Notes: generated from the sequence alone by a model not told the origin. 64,000 nt of DNA from JBIICI01 sp044238935 (GCA_044238935.1 JBIICI010000008.1:25066-89065); one strand, 5' to 3'. Counted from the first letter of the stretch, positions 35,529 to 45,078 are shown. Program-made: numbers and translations.

Positions 35529-36481
35529 TGGAACAGATTCAACAATTCATGCTGCGCTTCAAAAAATTATTTCAATCGCATTTGGCGCTCAATACAACCA
35601 GCCGCGCATGGTTTTTCACAGGTTTGGTTGTTTTTATGACCTGTTTATGTGCGTTATCAACATCAGGCATGATTTTTATGAACCGCCTAACGCATCAATG
35701 GCAAAATGATTTGCGCGGTACGATCACGATTGAATTGCCTTCTATCACCAGCAATGGCGAAACGATCCCTGATATTGATATGCAAGAGCGAATGGATTTA
35801 ATTCAAACTGAATTAAAGAAAATGCTACCAAACGACAGCCGTATCACACCGTATAAACACGAAGAAGTCGCGGCGATGATTGAACCATGGATTGGTAAAC
35901 AAGTCGAAGGGGGCACGATCCCCTTACCTCAATTATTGGATGTTGAAACAAAGGAACAAATTGACACAACCTTATTGGAAAAAATGCAAACGTCACTGAC
36001 GAAAATACATGATTCAGTGATTATCAACAGCCATACAGATTGGTTGCAACAGGTTGAAAAAACCGCAGGAACAATCAAAATATTTCTGTTTATCCTAAAT
36101 GCCGTGATTATCGCCACCACCTGTTTTTTAATATCGGGCGCGGTACAGGATAAAATTGCCATTCACCATGAACAAATTGGATTATTGCATATTATGGGGG
36201 CATTTGATCGCAATATCGCACAGGATTTTTTGAAATATGCGACGTTAATCATGCTAAAAGCATGCTGCATTGGGTTGATTATTGCCTGTTTGATTATATC
36301 GTTAATCCAAGCCAACATCCATCATTTGGATAGTGCTGGCATTTTATCTTTGGATCATTATCATGTTTTCTTTGATCTGAAATTATTATTGTCTATGATC
36401 TTGATTATCGTCTTTATGACATCTTGTGGATTAGCGGTAACATTTTATACTGTTTTAAACGCTCTACGGAAAATGCCTTAA
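35528..36481 (+). CDS. ftsX: Cell division protein FtsX
   Basis: A 317-residue permease-like partner of FtsE with four membrane segments: one near residues 27-50 and three in the C-terminal part (IKIFLFILNAVIIATTCFLI; LIMLKACCIGLIIACLIISL; LLLSMILIIVFMTSCGLAV). A ~130-residue periplasmic domain after the first segment would contact hydrolase activators. It starts on the last base of the ftsE stop region (A of TAATG). In other bacteria FtsEX activates amidases through LytM proteins; a degenerate LytM lipoprotein is encoded at 48.1 kb. Confidence 0.93.
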   Translation: MEQIQQFMLRFKKLFQSHLALNTTSRAWFFTGLVVFMTCLCALSTSGMIFMNRLTHQWQNDLRGTITIELPSITSNGETIPDIDMQERMDLIQTELKKMLPNDSRITPYKHEEVAAMIEPWIGKQVEGGTIPLPQLLDVETKEQIDTTLLEKMQTSLTKIHDSVIINSHTDWLQQVEKTAGTIKIFLFILNAVIIATTCFLISGAVQDKIAIHHEQIGLLHIMGAFDRNIAQDFLKYATLIMLKACCIGLIIACLIISLIQANIHHLDSAGILSLDHYHVFFDLKLLLSMILIIVFMTSCGLAVTFYTVLNALRKMP

Positions 36482-36483
36482 TT

Positions 36484-37095
36484 ATGGTGTTTTTGGTACT
36501 GAAAATTGTCCATAGCTGTGTGCGGCGTTTTATTTTAGCGCTGATCTGTTCGTGGTTTATTGGGTTTTTGGTTTTTGTGTCATGGGTTAATCGCCCTGCA
36601 TCCTGTGATTACGCCCCTGCGGCGGATTTAAAACATATGGCTATTATTGTGCTGACAGGAGGCGATGGTCGTGTTGAAACGGGACTGGATTTATTATGGC
36701 GTGAATCGGGGGAGCGTCTTTTTATTTCAGGCGTCAACAAAGATGCCAAGAAATCTGAGCTATTAATTGGTCGTAACAACCCTGCCCTAGAAAACAGAAT
36801 TGATTTAGGATACAGCGCACAATCCACCCATGAAAATGCCATTGAAGTCGAGCAATGGTTAGACGCCCACCCTGATTACAAAGATTTAATCTTAGTCACC
36901 TCTGATTACCATATGCCCCGCGCACGATTGGAATTGACGCTTAATTTATCAAAGGCTAATCATCGCCAAATTCATATTATGCCATGCACCACAATCCATG
37001 GCATAAAAGACAGCAAAACACGGTGGAGATTATATAGTGAGGAATATCACAAACTGGCCTATATTTATTTACGGGAGATTTTAGCACATTTATGA
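36484..37095 (+). CDS. ydcF: YdcF/ElyC-family (DUF218) membrane-anchored protein
   Basis: About 203 residues with one N-terminal membrane segment (about 15-37) and a DUF218 domain: IIVLTGGDGRVETGLDLL, LFISGVNKD, STHENAIEVEQWL and LVTSDYHMPRARLEL. DUF218 proteins such as ElyC are linked to envelope and peptidoglycan lipid metabolism. The start is ATG 36484, two bases after ftsX; the frame is open farther but inside ftsX. The 3' end overlaps plsC by 4 bases (ATGA). Confidence 0.9.
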   Translation: MVFLVLKIVHSCVRRFILALICSWFIGFLVFVSWVNRPASCDYAPAADLKHMAIIVLTGGDGRVETGLDLLWRESGERLFISGVNKDAKKSELLIGRNNPALENRIDLGYSAQSTHENAIEVEQWLDAHPDYKDLILVTSDYHMPRARLELTLNLSKANHRQIHIMPCTTIHGIKDSKTRWRLYSEEYHKLAYIYLREILAHL

Positions 37096-37817
37096 TTTCA
37101 ATTTTTATTCGATCCACGATCTTTAATATCACTTTTGTGTGTCTTAGCCTTATTCAATGCCTTTTGTTTGCACCTGCCTTATTGATGCGACGCGATGTCG
37201 CCTTAAAAACAGTTGATCTGTGGGAAAGCAGTGTTTATTGGCTGGAAAAAACCATTTTAAATTTGGATTATACGGTGAAGGGGTTGGAGCATTTACCGCC
37301 AACAGGAACAGCCTATATTATCGCCGCAAAACATCAATCCCCCTATGAAACAATGAAAATTCATCGCATTGTGCATGACCCTGCGATTATCTTTAAAAAG
37401 GAATTGTTAAATATTCCCATTTGGGGGCAATTTGTCAAAAAAGTGGGTGGCATCCCTATCGACCGATCCAGCCGTAAATCTGCCTTTGAATCGATTAACC
37501 AAGGGGCACTTCGTATGAAAGAGGCAGGTCGCCCGATTTTAATTTTCCCACAAGGAACACGCGTCAACCCTGAGGATTCCATCGCACAACGCCCCTATAA
37601 ATTTGGCGTTACCCGCATGCAAAGCGCCACGCAACTTCCGATTATCCCTCTTGCGTTAAACAGCGGCATTTATTGGCGCAAAGCTTCATGGCTTAAGAAA
37701 TCAGGCACAGTGACCTTCGAATTCTTACCTGCCATTCCTTATGACCCCTCAATACCAGAAAAAGAAAGATTAGATCATCTGTCGGAGGTTTTAGAAAGCC
37801 ACTGTCATAATCTTTGA
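37092..37817 (+). CDS. plsC: 1-acyl-sn-glycerol-3-phosphate acyltransferase (PlsC family)
   Basis: A 241-residue membrane-bound acyltransferase making phosphatidic acid from lysophosphatidate. An N-terminal hydrophobic segment covers about residues 5-30. The catalytic block is AAKHQSPYETMKIH, where the usual HX4D is HX4E, a change common in alphaproteobacterial members. The acceptor-binding block is IFPQGTRVNPED, and GGIPIDRSSRKS is the third motif. It is coupled to ydcF by ATGA and precedes comEC by 12 bases. Confidence 0.92.
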   Translation: MISIFIRSTIFNITFVCLSLIQCLLFAPALLMRRDVALKTVDLWESSVYWLEKTILNLDYTVKGLEHLPPTGTAYIIAAKHQSPYETMKIHRIVHDPAIIFKKELLNIPIWGQFVKKVGGIPIDRSSRKSAFESINQGALRMKEAGRPILIFPQGTRVNPEDSIAQRPYKFGVTRMQSATQLPIIPLALNSGIYWRKASWLKKSGTVTFEFLPAIPYDPSIPEKERLDHLSEVLESHCHNL

Positions 37818-37829
37818 GCGAAACTAAAA

Positions 37830-39932
37830 ATGTTCAAACAAGTTTATCGCCCCCTTCAGATTCCTGCCCTGCTCTCTATTCACATTGACTATTTGATCTG
37901 TTGGTGGGTGATGGCAATGATTGTGGGGATTTGTTTTTGCTTTACCTTGCCATCTGTTCCATCTTGGGGGATTTTAATAGCTGTTGCAGGCGCAATGGGT
38001 GTTACATTTTTTTGCGCCCATCGCTTTGTGCAATATCAATTTATGTTGCGCATTGTGGGATTCTTCCTATTGGGTTTTGTCTGTATGATCATACGGGTAC
38101 AGACGCATCATCCTGTTTTATTACAACGTGATATTGCATTTTTACCGATTACGGCGCAGATTTTATCAAAAGATATTCGCTATGATGGGGTGTTTCAGTA
38201 TCGTATTAAAATTATCAAAGCCGATACAAAAAAGCCAATAGACATTCCAAAAATCATCCGCCTAACCAGCCGTCACCCTGAGCCAGAGGGGTTGGGGCGG
38301 CCAATGGATAAAGGGGATGTGATTGCGCTGAATGTTGGCTTAACCGCCCCTGCTGCACCGCTGCATCCCAATGGATTTAATTTTCGGCAACATGCATGGT
38401 TTGCAGGATTTGGCGCCTATGGCTATAGCCTATCTCAACCCAAAATTATAACAGCAAAGGCGCATCAAGATGGATTTACCGCCTATCGCCAATATTTACG
38501 CAGCACATTAGACAAAGTCGGGAAGGATTCGCCGCATCGTGGTGTTACCTATGCCTTAATGACCGAACAACGCGCTGCGATCCCTGCACCAATTTTAGAT
38601 GATTTACGAAATTCAGGTCTGTCACATATGCTCTCCGTTTCAGGGTTACATGTGGAATTATTGGCAGGGATTATCTTTTTTTCTGTGCGGTTTTTATTGA
38701 TCTTTATTCCTTTATTTCTGATTCGCCCGTTAAAAAATGCTCGTGTGGCGATGCCTGCAAAAAAAATCGCGGCTTTTATATCCTTATTGATTGTTATTTT
38801 ATATGTCTATTTTGTGGGCGCTCCCATTGCGGCTGTTCGTTCTGCCGTTATGTGCGGCTTGGCTTTGGTGGCTATAATGCTGAATCGCTGGCCGTTTACG
38901 GCACGTTTAATGTCTTTATGCGCGTTGGGGGCTTTGCTTATACGGCCAGAATGGGCGCTGGATGTGAGTTTTCAAATGTCTTTTGCGGCGGTGGCGTGTT
39001 TGTTAGTCTTTTTCGATCAAACACGTTCTTTTTGGCAGGTTGCTGATAAGAATATAATCCAAAAAATCGGGCTTTATTTTTTAGGAATCTTGGCAAGCTC
39101 AATCTTAGCAACCTTTGCGACCTCTGTTTTTGGGCTATATCATTTTAACACGCTCTCCCTCTCAGGCCTGCTTGCCAATATGATTGGCGCCCCTGTTTTT
39201 GCATTTTGGATTATGCCGGCCTTGATCTTAAGTTATGGCTTGGCATTGATTCATATGGCGGATATACCGCTATGGGTCAGTTTGCAAGGCGTTACATTTT
39301 TGGATCAGACGGCCGCCTTTTTTGCGGCAAAGGATACAATTTGGGAGAGTCTGCATTTCAGCGTGCCTGTCTTTCCTATTTTTAGCTTGTGTTTGATATT
39401 GTTAGGAATTGCGATCTTGCTCTTTACGCAAGGATGGGGACGATGGGGTGGATTTATCCCCATAATCATTGCAACACTCTTCATTCACGCAACCCCTGCT
39501 CCGTCTGTTTTAATCACGGATAATGGCGATTTATATGCGATTCAATCAGATCAAAATTTATTTTATAGCACCGCCAAAAAAGAACGCTATGCGCGTAAAG
39601 AATGGGCAAAATGGCTGGCGATTAAAGAGGAAAATCAAAAGCCCCTGATGGATTTTAAAGACATACAATGTGATCCGCTTGCGTGCCGTGTGCAGATTAA
39701 GGAAAAAAGCATTTCCATCATCACCTATCCCACGGTTTTAGAAACAGAGTGCCAAACAGCCAATTTGATCATTATGCCCCATTATGCAACAAAACAACCC
39801 TGCAAAGCCCCCATCATTGATGCCAGAACCCTGCACACAGGCGGCGCCCATGCGGTTTATATGCACAAAGGGAGCATCGAAATAAAACAGAGTGAGAAAG
39901 CAGGATATAATTGGCCGTGGGATCAGCGATAA
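37830..39932 (+). CDS. comEC: ComEC/Rec2-family DNA-uptake membrane protein
   Basis: A 700-residue polytopic inner-membrane protein. It has an N-terminal DUF4131 region with paired membrane helices, the competence-domain motif SHMLSVSGLHVELLAG and many later helices (for example GIFFSVRFLLIFIPLFL-type stretches). The metallo-beta-lactamase nuclease domain of longer ComEC proteins is missing; the tail (residues ~560-700) is a short soluble part, a form common in alphaproteobacteria. The role in transformation is known for the family, but no other competence genes are visible here apart from prepilin-like genes at 56-58 kb. Confidence 0.88.
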   Translation: MFKQVYRPLQIPALLSIHIDYLICWWVMAMIVGICFCFTLPSVPSWGILIAVAGAMGVTFFCAHRFVQYQFMLRIVGFFLLGFVCMIIRVQTHHPVLLQRDIAFLPITAQILSKDIRYDGVFQYRIKIIKADTKKPIDIPKIIRLTSRHPEPEGLGRPMDKGDVIALNVGLTAPAAPLHPNGFNFRQHAWFAGFGAYGYSLSQPKIITAKAHQDGFTAYRQYLRSTLDKVGKDSPHRGVTYALMTEQRAAIPAPILDDLRNSGLSHMLSVSGLHVELLAGIIFFSVRFLLIFIPLFLIRPLKNARVAMPAKKIAAFISLLIVILYVYFVGAPIAAVRSAVMCGLALVAIMLNRWPFTARLMSLCALGALLIRPEWALDVSFQMSFAAVACLLVFFDQTRSFWQVADKNIIQKIGLYFLGILASSILATFATSVFGLYHFNTLSLSGLLANMIGAPVFAFWIMPALILSYGLALIHMADIPLWVSLQGVTFLDQTAAFFAAKDTIWESLHFSVPVFPIFSLCLILLGIAILLFTQGWGRWGGFIPIIIATLFIHATPAPSVLITDNGDLYAIQSDQNLFYSTAKKERYARKEWAKWLAIKEENQKPLMDFKDIQCDPLACRVQIKEKSISIITYPTVLETECQTANLIIMPHYATKQPCKAPIIDARTLHTGGAHAVYMHKGSIEIKQSEKAGYNWPWDQR

Positions 39933-39933
39933 G

Positions 39934-40085
39934 AATCGTCATGCTGGACGTGATCCGGCATCTCGCCTATAAGCCCAAGATGCCGTGTCGGGGCACGGCA
40001 TGACGGCGCGGCGGTGAGGGAAAAGCACAACCCACGTCACCACCTTCCCTACAAATCAATCGATGCAACAACACCCGCTTGATAA
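39934..40085. repeat. REP-like dispersed repeat, copy C
   Basis: AATCGTCATGCTGGACGTGA, TCCGGCATCTCGCCTATAAG and GATGCCGTGTCGGGGCACGGCATGACGG, followed by the inverse of the TTGTTGCATCGATTG module (near 40060). Between the convergent 3' ends of comEC and the LPD7 gene. Confidence 0.8.
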
Positions 40086-40115
40086 TCGTTGATCTTTGTA
40101 AGGTAAAGTCTTTCC

Positions 40116-41633
40116 TTAAGCCGCAGGGGCACGACCTTTTTTTCGTGGTGCTTGACCCATGTCTACGACATTGTCGGCTGGGGCTTTGGCATTTTTGATA
40201 TTGACAATTTCATCAAATAAGGCACTTAAGCTAGGGGCATGCGTTCCGATTACTGTGATTTTGCCGTCGTCCCCATTCATTACACGTTCAATGGCACCTG
40301 CTCCCACCAAATCGATAAGACTTGACTCAATCGTTTTCATCAACCTTGGATTAGTCGGCGTAAGGGCGGAATATTGTCCTTTCTCACCTTCAAAATCTAA
40401 GCCTGTTAGATTTTTTAATTTCTCAATCATCACAGCATCTTGCGCGCTGTCAAAACGCATGCGCTCCACCATCTGCCCAATATCTTGGCGGTCAATATCA
40501 TTGATTTTCAGGCGTGTTGTTTGGGTTTCTTCGTTATAATCTGATTTAATTTTAATCCCAATGGCGTTTTCAACATTTTTTAAATACATGCCCAAAACAG
40601 TGGGAGAGGCACTGCCCTTAAGCTCAGCAATAAACTCAGGCACACCTGACTCAGATGTGGCTTTTTCCCATTCTAAACCTGTGGCACGGTTTAGATAGTC
40701 ACCGGCTGTGTCATATTGTTTTGCCCCTGTTTGTGCATCCTCATAATGATGATTCATCAAATCTTGGTCACGGGCGACATCATGTTGTTTGACCTGCTCT
40801 TCGGTGGGCTTAAATCCTGTGACCTCTAAGCCAATTTTTTTGGCATAAAGATACATTTTTAACTTAACCTCTTCTGATCCTTCCAATTGCACAGATGGCC
40901 AGCCGCGCGCTTTGGCTTGGCGGAGTGCGGCCTCAATAGCCTCATTATCTGTCAATTCGCCCTGCATATCGATACGATCAATTGTATCCATTAAAATATC
41001 GCCTGCTTGTGTTTGAACATAAAGGCGATCAAATTCGCCTTTATCATTCATGCCACGCTGGACATTTAATGTGGGAAAGCGTTTATAAAGCGCTTCTGCT
41101 TCAAGTAAGCTAAAATCAGCATCGCGCTCTTGTTTCGTTGCGCCCAAAGTGGCGGCGATTTCAGGGTTATAAGAAATCGGTGTAACATCATCGCCCTGTT
41201 GATTTTTGATATAATCATGAACATGTCCAGCAAAGAACAGATCACCGGTTGGATTTTCAGGGAATTTCAACACACCAGCAAGAACGGCAACATCAATTTC
41301 TTCGCCATTTTCCTGTTCGATTCTGAGGCAAACATAGCGTTTTCCATCAGATATCATGGATTCATTATGTACAATTTTACCAAAAATTGAGGCGAGCTCC
41401 GCAGCCTGCTCTTTATACACAGGAACAATTGAGGCTTGTTGACGAATCGCCAATGGCTTTGGGGCTTCTTCTTGTTTTTTGCGCTCCGCCTGTCTTTGTA
41501 AATGATCCAACAAAACCGTCAATGCCGTTGAGGCAGCGCGCTGTGCAACAGGCGATCTTGTCAATTGTGATAGAGTCGCAAGAGCAGATGATGAAGTTTT
41601 AGAATCAGGAACGGGAACGATTGGAAATTGCAT
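40116..41633 (-). CDS. LPD7-domain protein of unknown function
   Basis: A 505-residue soluble protein. Residues ~200-278 carry the pattern of the large polyvalent protein-associated domain 7 (LPD7): FDRLYVQT, IDRIDMQGELTDNEAIEAAL, then ARGWPSVQLEGSEEVKLKMY and KKIGLEVTGF. LPD7 is mostly found in relaxases, phage and plasmid polyvalent proteins and related accessory proteins. The N-terminal ~70 residues are helical and basic; the rest is unfamiliar, with an AP/KK-rich tail (QAPRKKGRAPAA). It sits alone between two repeats. No mobility genes adjoin. Function unknown. Confidence 0.72.
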   Translation of the reverse strand: MQFPIVPVPDSKTSSSALATLSQLTRSPVAQRAASTALTVLLDHLQRQAERKKQEEAPKPLAIRQQASIVPVYKEQAAELASIFGKIVHNESMISDGKRYVCLRIEQENGEEIDVAVLAGVLKFPENPTGDLFFAGHVHDYIKNQQGDDVTPISYNPEIAATLGATKQERDADFSLLEAEALYKRFPTLNVQRGMNDKGEFDRLYVQTQAGDILMDTIDRIDMQGELTDNEAIEAALRQAKARGWPSVQLEGSEEVKLKMYLYAKKIGLEVTGFKPTEEQVKQHDVARDQDLMNHHYEDAQTGAKQYDTAGDYLNRATGLEWEKATSESGVPEFIAELKGSASPTVLGMYLKNVENAIGIKIKSDYNEETQTTRLKINDIDRQDIGQMVERMRFDSAQDAVMIEKLKNLTGLDFEGEKGQYSALTPTNPRLMKTIESSLIDLVGAGAIERVMNGDDGKITVIGTHAPSLSALFDEIVNIKNAKAPADNVVDMGQAPRKKGRAPAA

Positions 41634-41718
41634 CTCTCAAAAAATCCTTATATTTGCCATATTTTTATATATGATAGCATAAATTTTACTTGAAGTAAAT
41701 AATATAGATACAAACACT

Positions 41719-41867
41719 CATAGAAACCTCTGTAAAATCCTAGAACTTAGATGAGATGCCAAGGAAAGAAAAGCGAAAAACCCAAGCGTACATAAGGCTG
41801 TTAAGGATTTTAACATCACAATGACGCCGAAGATTCCCAAAAATAGGCTTTTGTAGAAGTTTCTATA
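41719..41867. repeat. Small inverted-repeat element, MITE-like
   Basis: 22-bp imperfect inverted ends: CATAGAAACCTCTGTAAAATCC at the left (positions 41719-41740) and a matching right end at 41846-41867 sharing about 17 of 22 positions. The ~105-bp interior has no gene. Probably a deletion remnant of an IS element. Confidence 0.5.
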
Positions 41868-41894
41868 ATTTTTAGAAGATAAGCTTTTGCTATA

Positions 41895-42587
41895 TTATAC
41901 TCTATACAATAAAACAGGAATATTATTCATATCTGTTTGACTGATAATCTTTTGTATTTTTTCTATGGCATCACTTTTTGAACCACGGTTTAAAAGATCG
42001 TTAAGTTGAGGACAGCCCATTTGATATTCAACCATTTCAATACCTAAAGCATTTAAAATTGCCTTTGTGCCTGTTCTACAGTTATTTGCATATGGTCCTG
42101 TGTTATACTCAAATGCCTCTGAATTTCCACTTGAGTCCAAGTTAAAGAAAAAATCTTGATCTTCTATTTTTTGGGCGACGTAATGCATCTGATTCCATGT
42201 TTCTAGCATATCGGATAGATTTCCATTTGCACAAATATTCGCAATCCAATCTCTTTTATGTTCATTAAAGTCAGTTTGAAGGCTGCAGCTACTAGATTTT
42301 CTAACATATCGAATAGTATCTTCGATACCTGCTTTTTGGAATAGACCGACTAATTGGTGCTGAGTACCTTTTTTGTGATGATCCACAATAATATCATTAA
42401 CGTCTTGCAGGTAATCCTTTGAGATTTTATTTCCTTGCTTGTTTCTTGGAATGAAATGAATCTCATCTATAATAGACTTTTTACCTGTTTTATCAGATTG
42501 AACAAGTGCTAGGTAAGAATGAAATAGAATTTTCCCGTTAAATTCAGAGCATTTCTCCACTGAATAGATACTGTAAGCTGATGTCAT
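41895..42587 (-). CDS. Unknown protein, possible permuted papain-like hydrolase
   Basis: About 230 residues from ATG 42587, which has AGGA nine bases upstream; the frame extends to 42638 without a better start. There is no signal peptide. A histidine block near the start (ILFHSYLALVQSD, His23) and a late cysteine block (GPYANNCRTGTKAILNALGI, Cys170) occur in the order and style of permuted NlpC/P60 or LRAT-like folds, where His precedes Cys and NNC starts the catalytic helix. This assignment is inference. It is AT-rich and flanked by a MITE-like element. Function otherwise unknown. Confidence 0.55.
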   Translation of the reverse strand: MTSAYSIYSVEKCSEFNGKILFHSYLALVQSDKTGKKSIIDEIHFIPRNKQGNKISKDYLQDVNDIIVDHHKKGTQHQLVGLFQKAGIEDTIRYVRKSSSCSLQTDFNEHKRDWIANICANGNLSDMLETWNQMHYVAQKIEDQDFFFNLDSSGNSEAFEYNTGPYANNCRTGTKAILNALGIEMVEYQMGCPQLNDLLNRGSKSDAIEKIQKIISQTDMNNIPVLLYRV

Positions 42588-42779
42588 AAAATTTCCTGTT
42601 TTTAAATTATTAAAGTTATATATTTTATATTTACACATTGTGTTGCATTATGTCAACAAAATTAGCGCCAATCTTACATCTACTAAACAAGCTGTAATAT
42701 TGCGTAATAAAACAGTGATTTGTATAGCGTGATGGGGTGTTTTACAGTGAAAATAGATAAATAAAATTTGAAAAATATT

Positions 42780-43706
42780 ATGCAACATACGATCAATCAA
42801 GCTGTTTCTATTTCTGGCATCGGTGTCCATAGCGGCATAGATGTAACATTGACCTTGAATCCTGCGGATGTTGATACAGGCATTGTCTTTGTGCGTGATG
42901 GGGTGACCATTCCTGCGCGGTGGGATTATGTGGTGGATACGCGCCTTTGTACGGTGATTGCGCACCCTGATCATCCACAAACCCGTGTGGCAACAATTGA
43001 ACATTTAATGGCGGCCTTACGCGCCCTTGGGGTTGATAATCTATCCATTGATATTAATGCCGAAGAAGTGCCGATTATGGATGGCAGCGCACAGCCTTTT
43101 ATGGATGCCATTGATACTGTAGGCATCCAAAAACAAAACGCACCACGCAAGGCCATTAAAATTTTAAAAGAAATCAAGGTCACCGATGGTGACAAAGAGG
43201 TCACTTTATCCCCCAGTATTGGGTGCGTGTTTTCAGGTGAGATTAATTTTGATCACCCGATGATTGGGCGGCAATTTTATAAGCTGGAAATGTTAAACGG
43301 ATTTTTCCGCCATGATATTGCCCGCGCCCGTACGTTCGGTTTTTTACACGAAGTCGAAATGTTACGCAAAGTTGGTCTGGCGCGCGGTGGATCATTGGAT
43401 AATGCCATTGTTTTTGACCATGAAAAAGCGCTAAACCCTGATGGACTGCGGTTTAAGGACGAATGTATTCGCCATAAATTATTGGATGCGGTCGGTGATA
43501 TTTATATGGCAGGCGCGCCAATTTTGGGGCTCTATCACGGTGTACGTATTGGGCATGAAATGAATAATCGTGTCTTACGCGCTTTGTTTGCAGATGCGGA
43601 GGCATGGATGTCTGTAGATTTGCATATGGATTTAGATGAAGCCTTAAAATCCTATGCCCCACAAGATCCGTCACAACAATATCAGGCTGTAAAAAAATCC
43701 AGCTAA
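42780..43706 (+). CDS. lpxC: UDP-3-O-acyl-N-acetylglucosamine deacetylase LpxC
   Basis: A 308-residue zinc enzyme, the committed step of lipid A synthesis. Zinc ligands are visible as His75 (ATIEHLMAAL), His232 and Asp236 (IRHKLLDAVGD), with Glu74 as the base and the later YHGVRIGHEMNN block. ARTFGFLHEVEMLRK is the typical substrate loop. ATG 42780 is chosen over TTG 42768, as it gives the usual QHTINQAVSISGIGVHSG start. It confirms an LPS-bearing Gram-negative. The gene stands alone here rather than after ftsZ. Confidence 0.96.
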   Translation: MQHTINQAVSISGIGVHSGIDVTLTLNPADVDTGIVFVRDGVTIPARWDYVVDTRLCTVIAHPDHPQTRVATIEHLMAALRALGVDNLSIDINAEEVPIMDGSAQPFMDAIDTVGIQKQNAPRKAIKILKEIKVTDGDKEVTLSPSIGCVFSGEINFDHPMIGRQFYKLEMLNGFFRHDIARARTFGFLHEVEMLRKVGLARGGSLDNAIVFDHEKALNPDGLRFKDECIRHKLLDAVGDIYMAGAPILGLYHGVRIGHEMNNRVLRALFADAEAWMSVDLHMDLDEALKSYAPQDPSQQYQAVKKSS

Positions 43707-43707
43707 G

Positions 43708-43835
43708 TATAGTCTAACCAAATAAATTTGGTTAGGGTGTTCCGAACAGGAATCGTCATACTGGACGGTGATCCGGTATCTCCCGCCGATAAGTACAAGA
43801 TGCCGTGTCAGGGCACGGCATGACGGCGGTGGGGG
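43708..43835. repeat. REP-like dispersed repeat, copy D
   Basis: Same order as copy A: TATAGTC, the AACCAAATAAATTTGGTT palindrome, AGGGTGTTCCGAACAGG, CGTCATACTGGACGGTGATC, CTCCCGCCGATAAG and GATGCCGTGTCAGGGCACGGCATGACGG. Located between convergent lpxC and motB. Confidence 0.85.
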
Positions 43836-43845
43836 AAAAGCTATA

Positions 43846-45060
43846 TTACTGCAACAATGACGGCCATTTATTGGGATCGAGTCGTTTTGGCTTTTCTGTT
43901 TCTTGCGCAGGTTTTTTCTGTGTCTTCTGAACAGGATTATTTGTCTTATTTGTTTCTAAAGCTGCCGCTTTACGCTTTTCTTTCTCCAGAATTTTTTCCT
44001 TATCTTGGCGGAGCAAGATAATAGAAATACGCCGATTTTGGGCATTAAAAACATCTTTGGTGATAAAGGGATCCGTATCTGCACGCCCTGAAACATCTTG
44101 GATACGGTCAACGGGCAATCCATTATTCATCAAAACTGCACGCGTGGCATTCGCCCGATCTGAGGAAAGTTCCCAGTTACTGTATCCTCCGCGCCCTTTG
44201 AAGGGATGGGCATCTGTATGCCCCCGAATTGAAAGTCTATTAGGCATTTGACGTGTAATAACGGCAACTTGACGCAATAAATCCTCTGTTTTTTTATACA
44301 TTTTGGCGCTGCCGCTGGGGAACATGCTTTCACGGTCTTTGTCAATAATTTGAATCCGCAGCCCCTCTTGGGTAATATCAATTTTTATATTTTCAGAAAG
44401 AGATTTTAGCGCAGGATTTTTCTCAATAGCCTGCATCAAGCTTTCTTTGGCTTCTTCAAATTTTTGGGTTTCACGCTTTTCTAATTCTTTAATCAATTCC
44501 TCATCTGAGGCAGAAGAAACAGATTTTTGTTTAGAATCTCCATTTTCTTCCTCAATTTCAATGTTTGATTTAGAGGCATCCGCTTTCAAATCGGTGGGGG
44601 CTAGATTTTTTTGATTTAATAAATCCTCAGCCGCCATCGTTTTGGATGGCAGAGGTTCGGGTTCGGTATTTTTACCGCCAAAATCTTCGTTACCCTCTTC
44701 CTCTGTATTATCGGGACGAGCACTTTGTGCCAATCTATTTGGTTTTTGTTGTGGCGGTGGCGTTGTGAGTGGGCTTTTATTATCTGTCATCGCCCCTTCT
44801 GAACTTAAGGTTAAGCCCCCCATAACACCTCCTGATCCACTTGTATCCACAGAAACCTTTGGGTTTGCAGGGTCAAAATAGCTGGAGATTGAGGCCTTTT
44901 GCTCATCCGTTGAAACGTTTAACAACCATAAAAGCAAGAAAAACGCCATCATCGCGGTGACGAAATCCGCATAGGCAACTTTCCATGCGCCACCATGGTG
45001 ACCGCCACCGCCTTTTTTAATTTTTTTGATAATAATGGGGCGTTCGTCTTTATCCGCCAT
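43846..45060 (-). CDS. motB: Flagellar motor stator protein MotB
   Basis: A 404-residue inner-membrane protein. The N-terminus has the cytoplasmic KKGGGGHHGGAWKVAYADF block and a single membrane helix with the conserved proton-carrying aspartate (YADFVTAMMAFFLLLWLL). A long, disordered, charged linker (about residues 70-200) follows, then an OmpA-like peptidoglycan-binding domain (LSIRGHTDAHPF, SSDRANATRAVLMNNG, RRISIILL). It anchors the stator to the cell wall. It lies 18 bases downstream of motA. The C-terminal Lys/Glu/Pro tail is unusual in length. Confidence 0.95.
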   Translation of the reverse strand: MADKDERPIIIKKIKKGGGGHHGGAWKVAYADFVTAMMAFFLLLWLLNVSTDEQKASISSYFDPANPKVSVDTSGSGGVMGGLTLSSEGAMTDNKSPLTTPPPQQKPNRLAQSARPDNTEEEGNEDFGGKNTEPEPLPSKTMAAEDLLNQKNLAPTDLKADASKSNIEIEEENGDSKQKSVSSASDEELIKELEKRETQKFEEAKESLMQAIEKNPALKSLSENIKIDITQEGLRIQIIDKDRESMFPSGSAKMYKKTEDLLRQVAVITRQMPNRLSIRGHTDAHPFKGRGGYSNWELSSDRANATRAVLMNNGLPVDRIQDVSGRADTDPFITKDVFNAQNRRISIILLRQDKEKILEKEKRKAAALETNKTNNPVQKTQKKPAQETEKPKRLDPNKWPSLLQ

Positions 45061-45078
45061 TTTATATTTCCTATTTTT

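Noticed and set aside
36609..36842. Antisense frames over ftsX, ydcF, plsC and other genes
   Set aside because: They run against strongly conserved coding sequence and show no motif of their own.
37092..37817. HX4E in PlsC as a broken active site
   Set aside because: The HQSxxE form is common in alphaproteobacterial members, so it is not evidence of inactivation.
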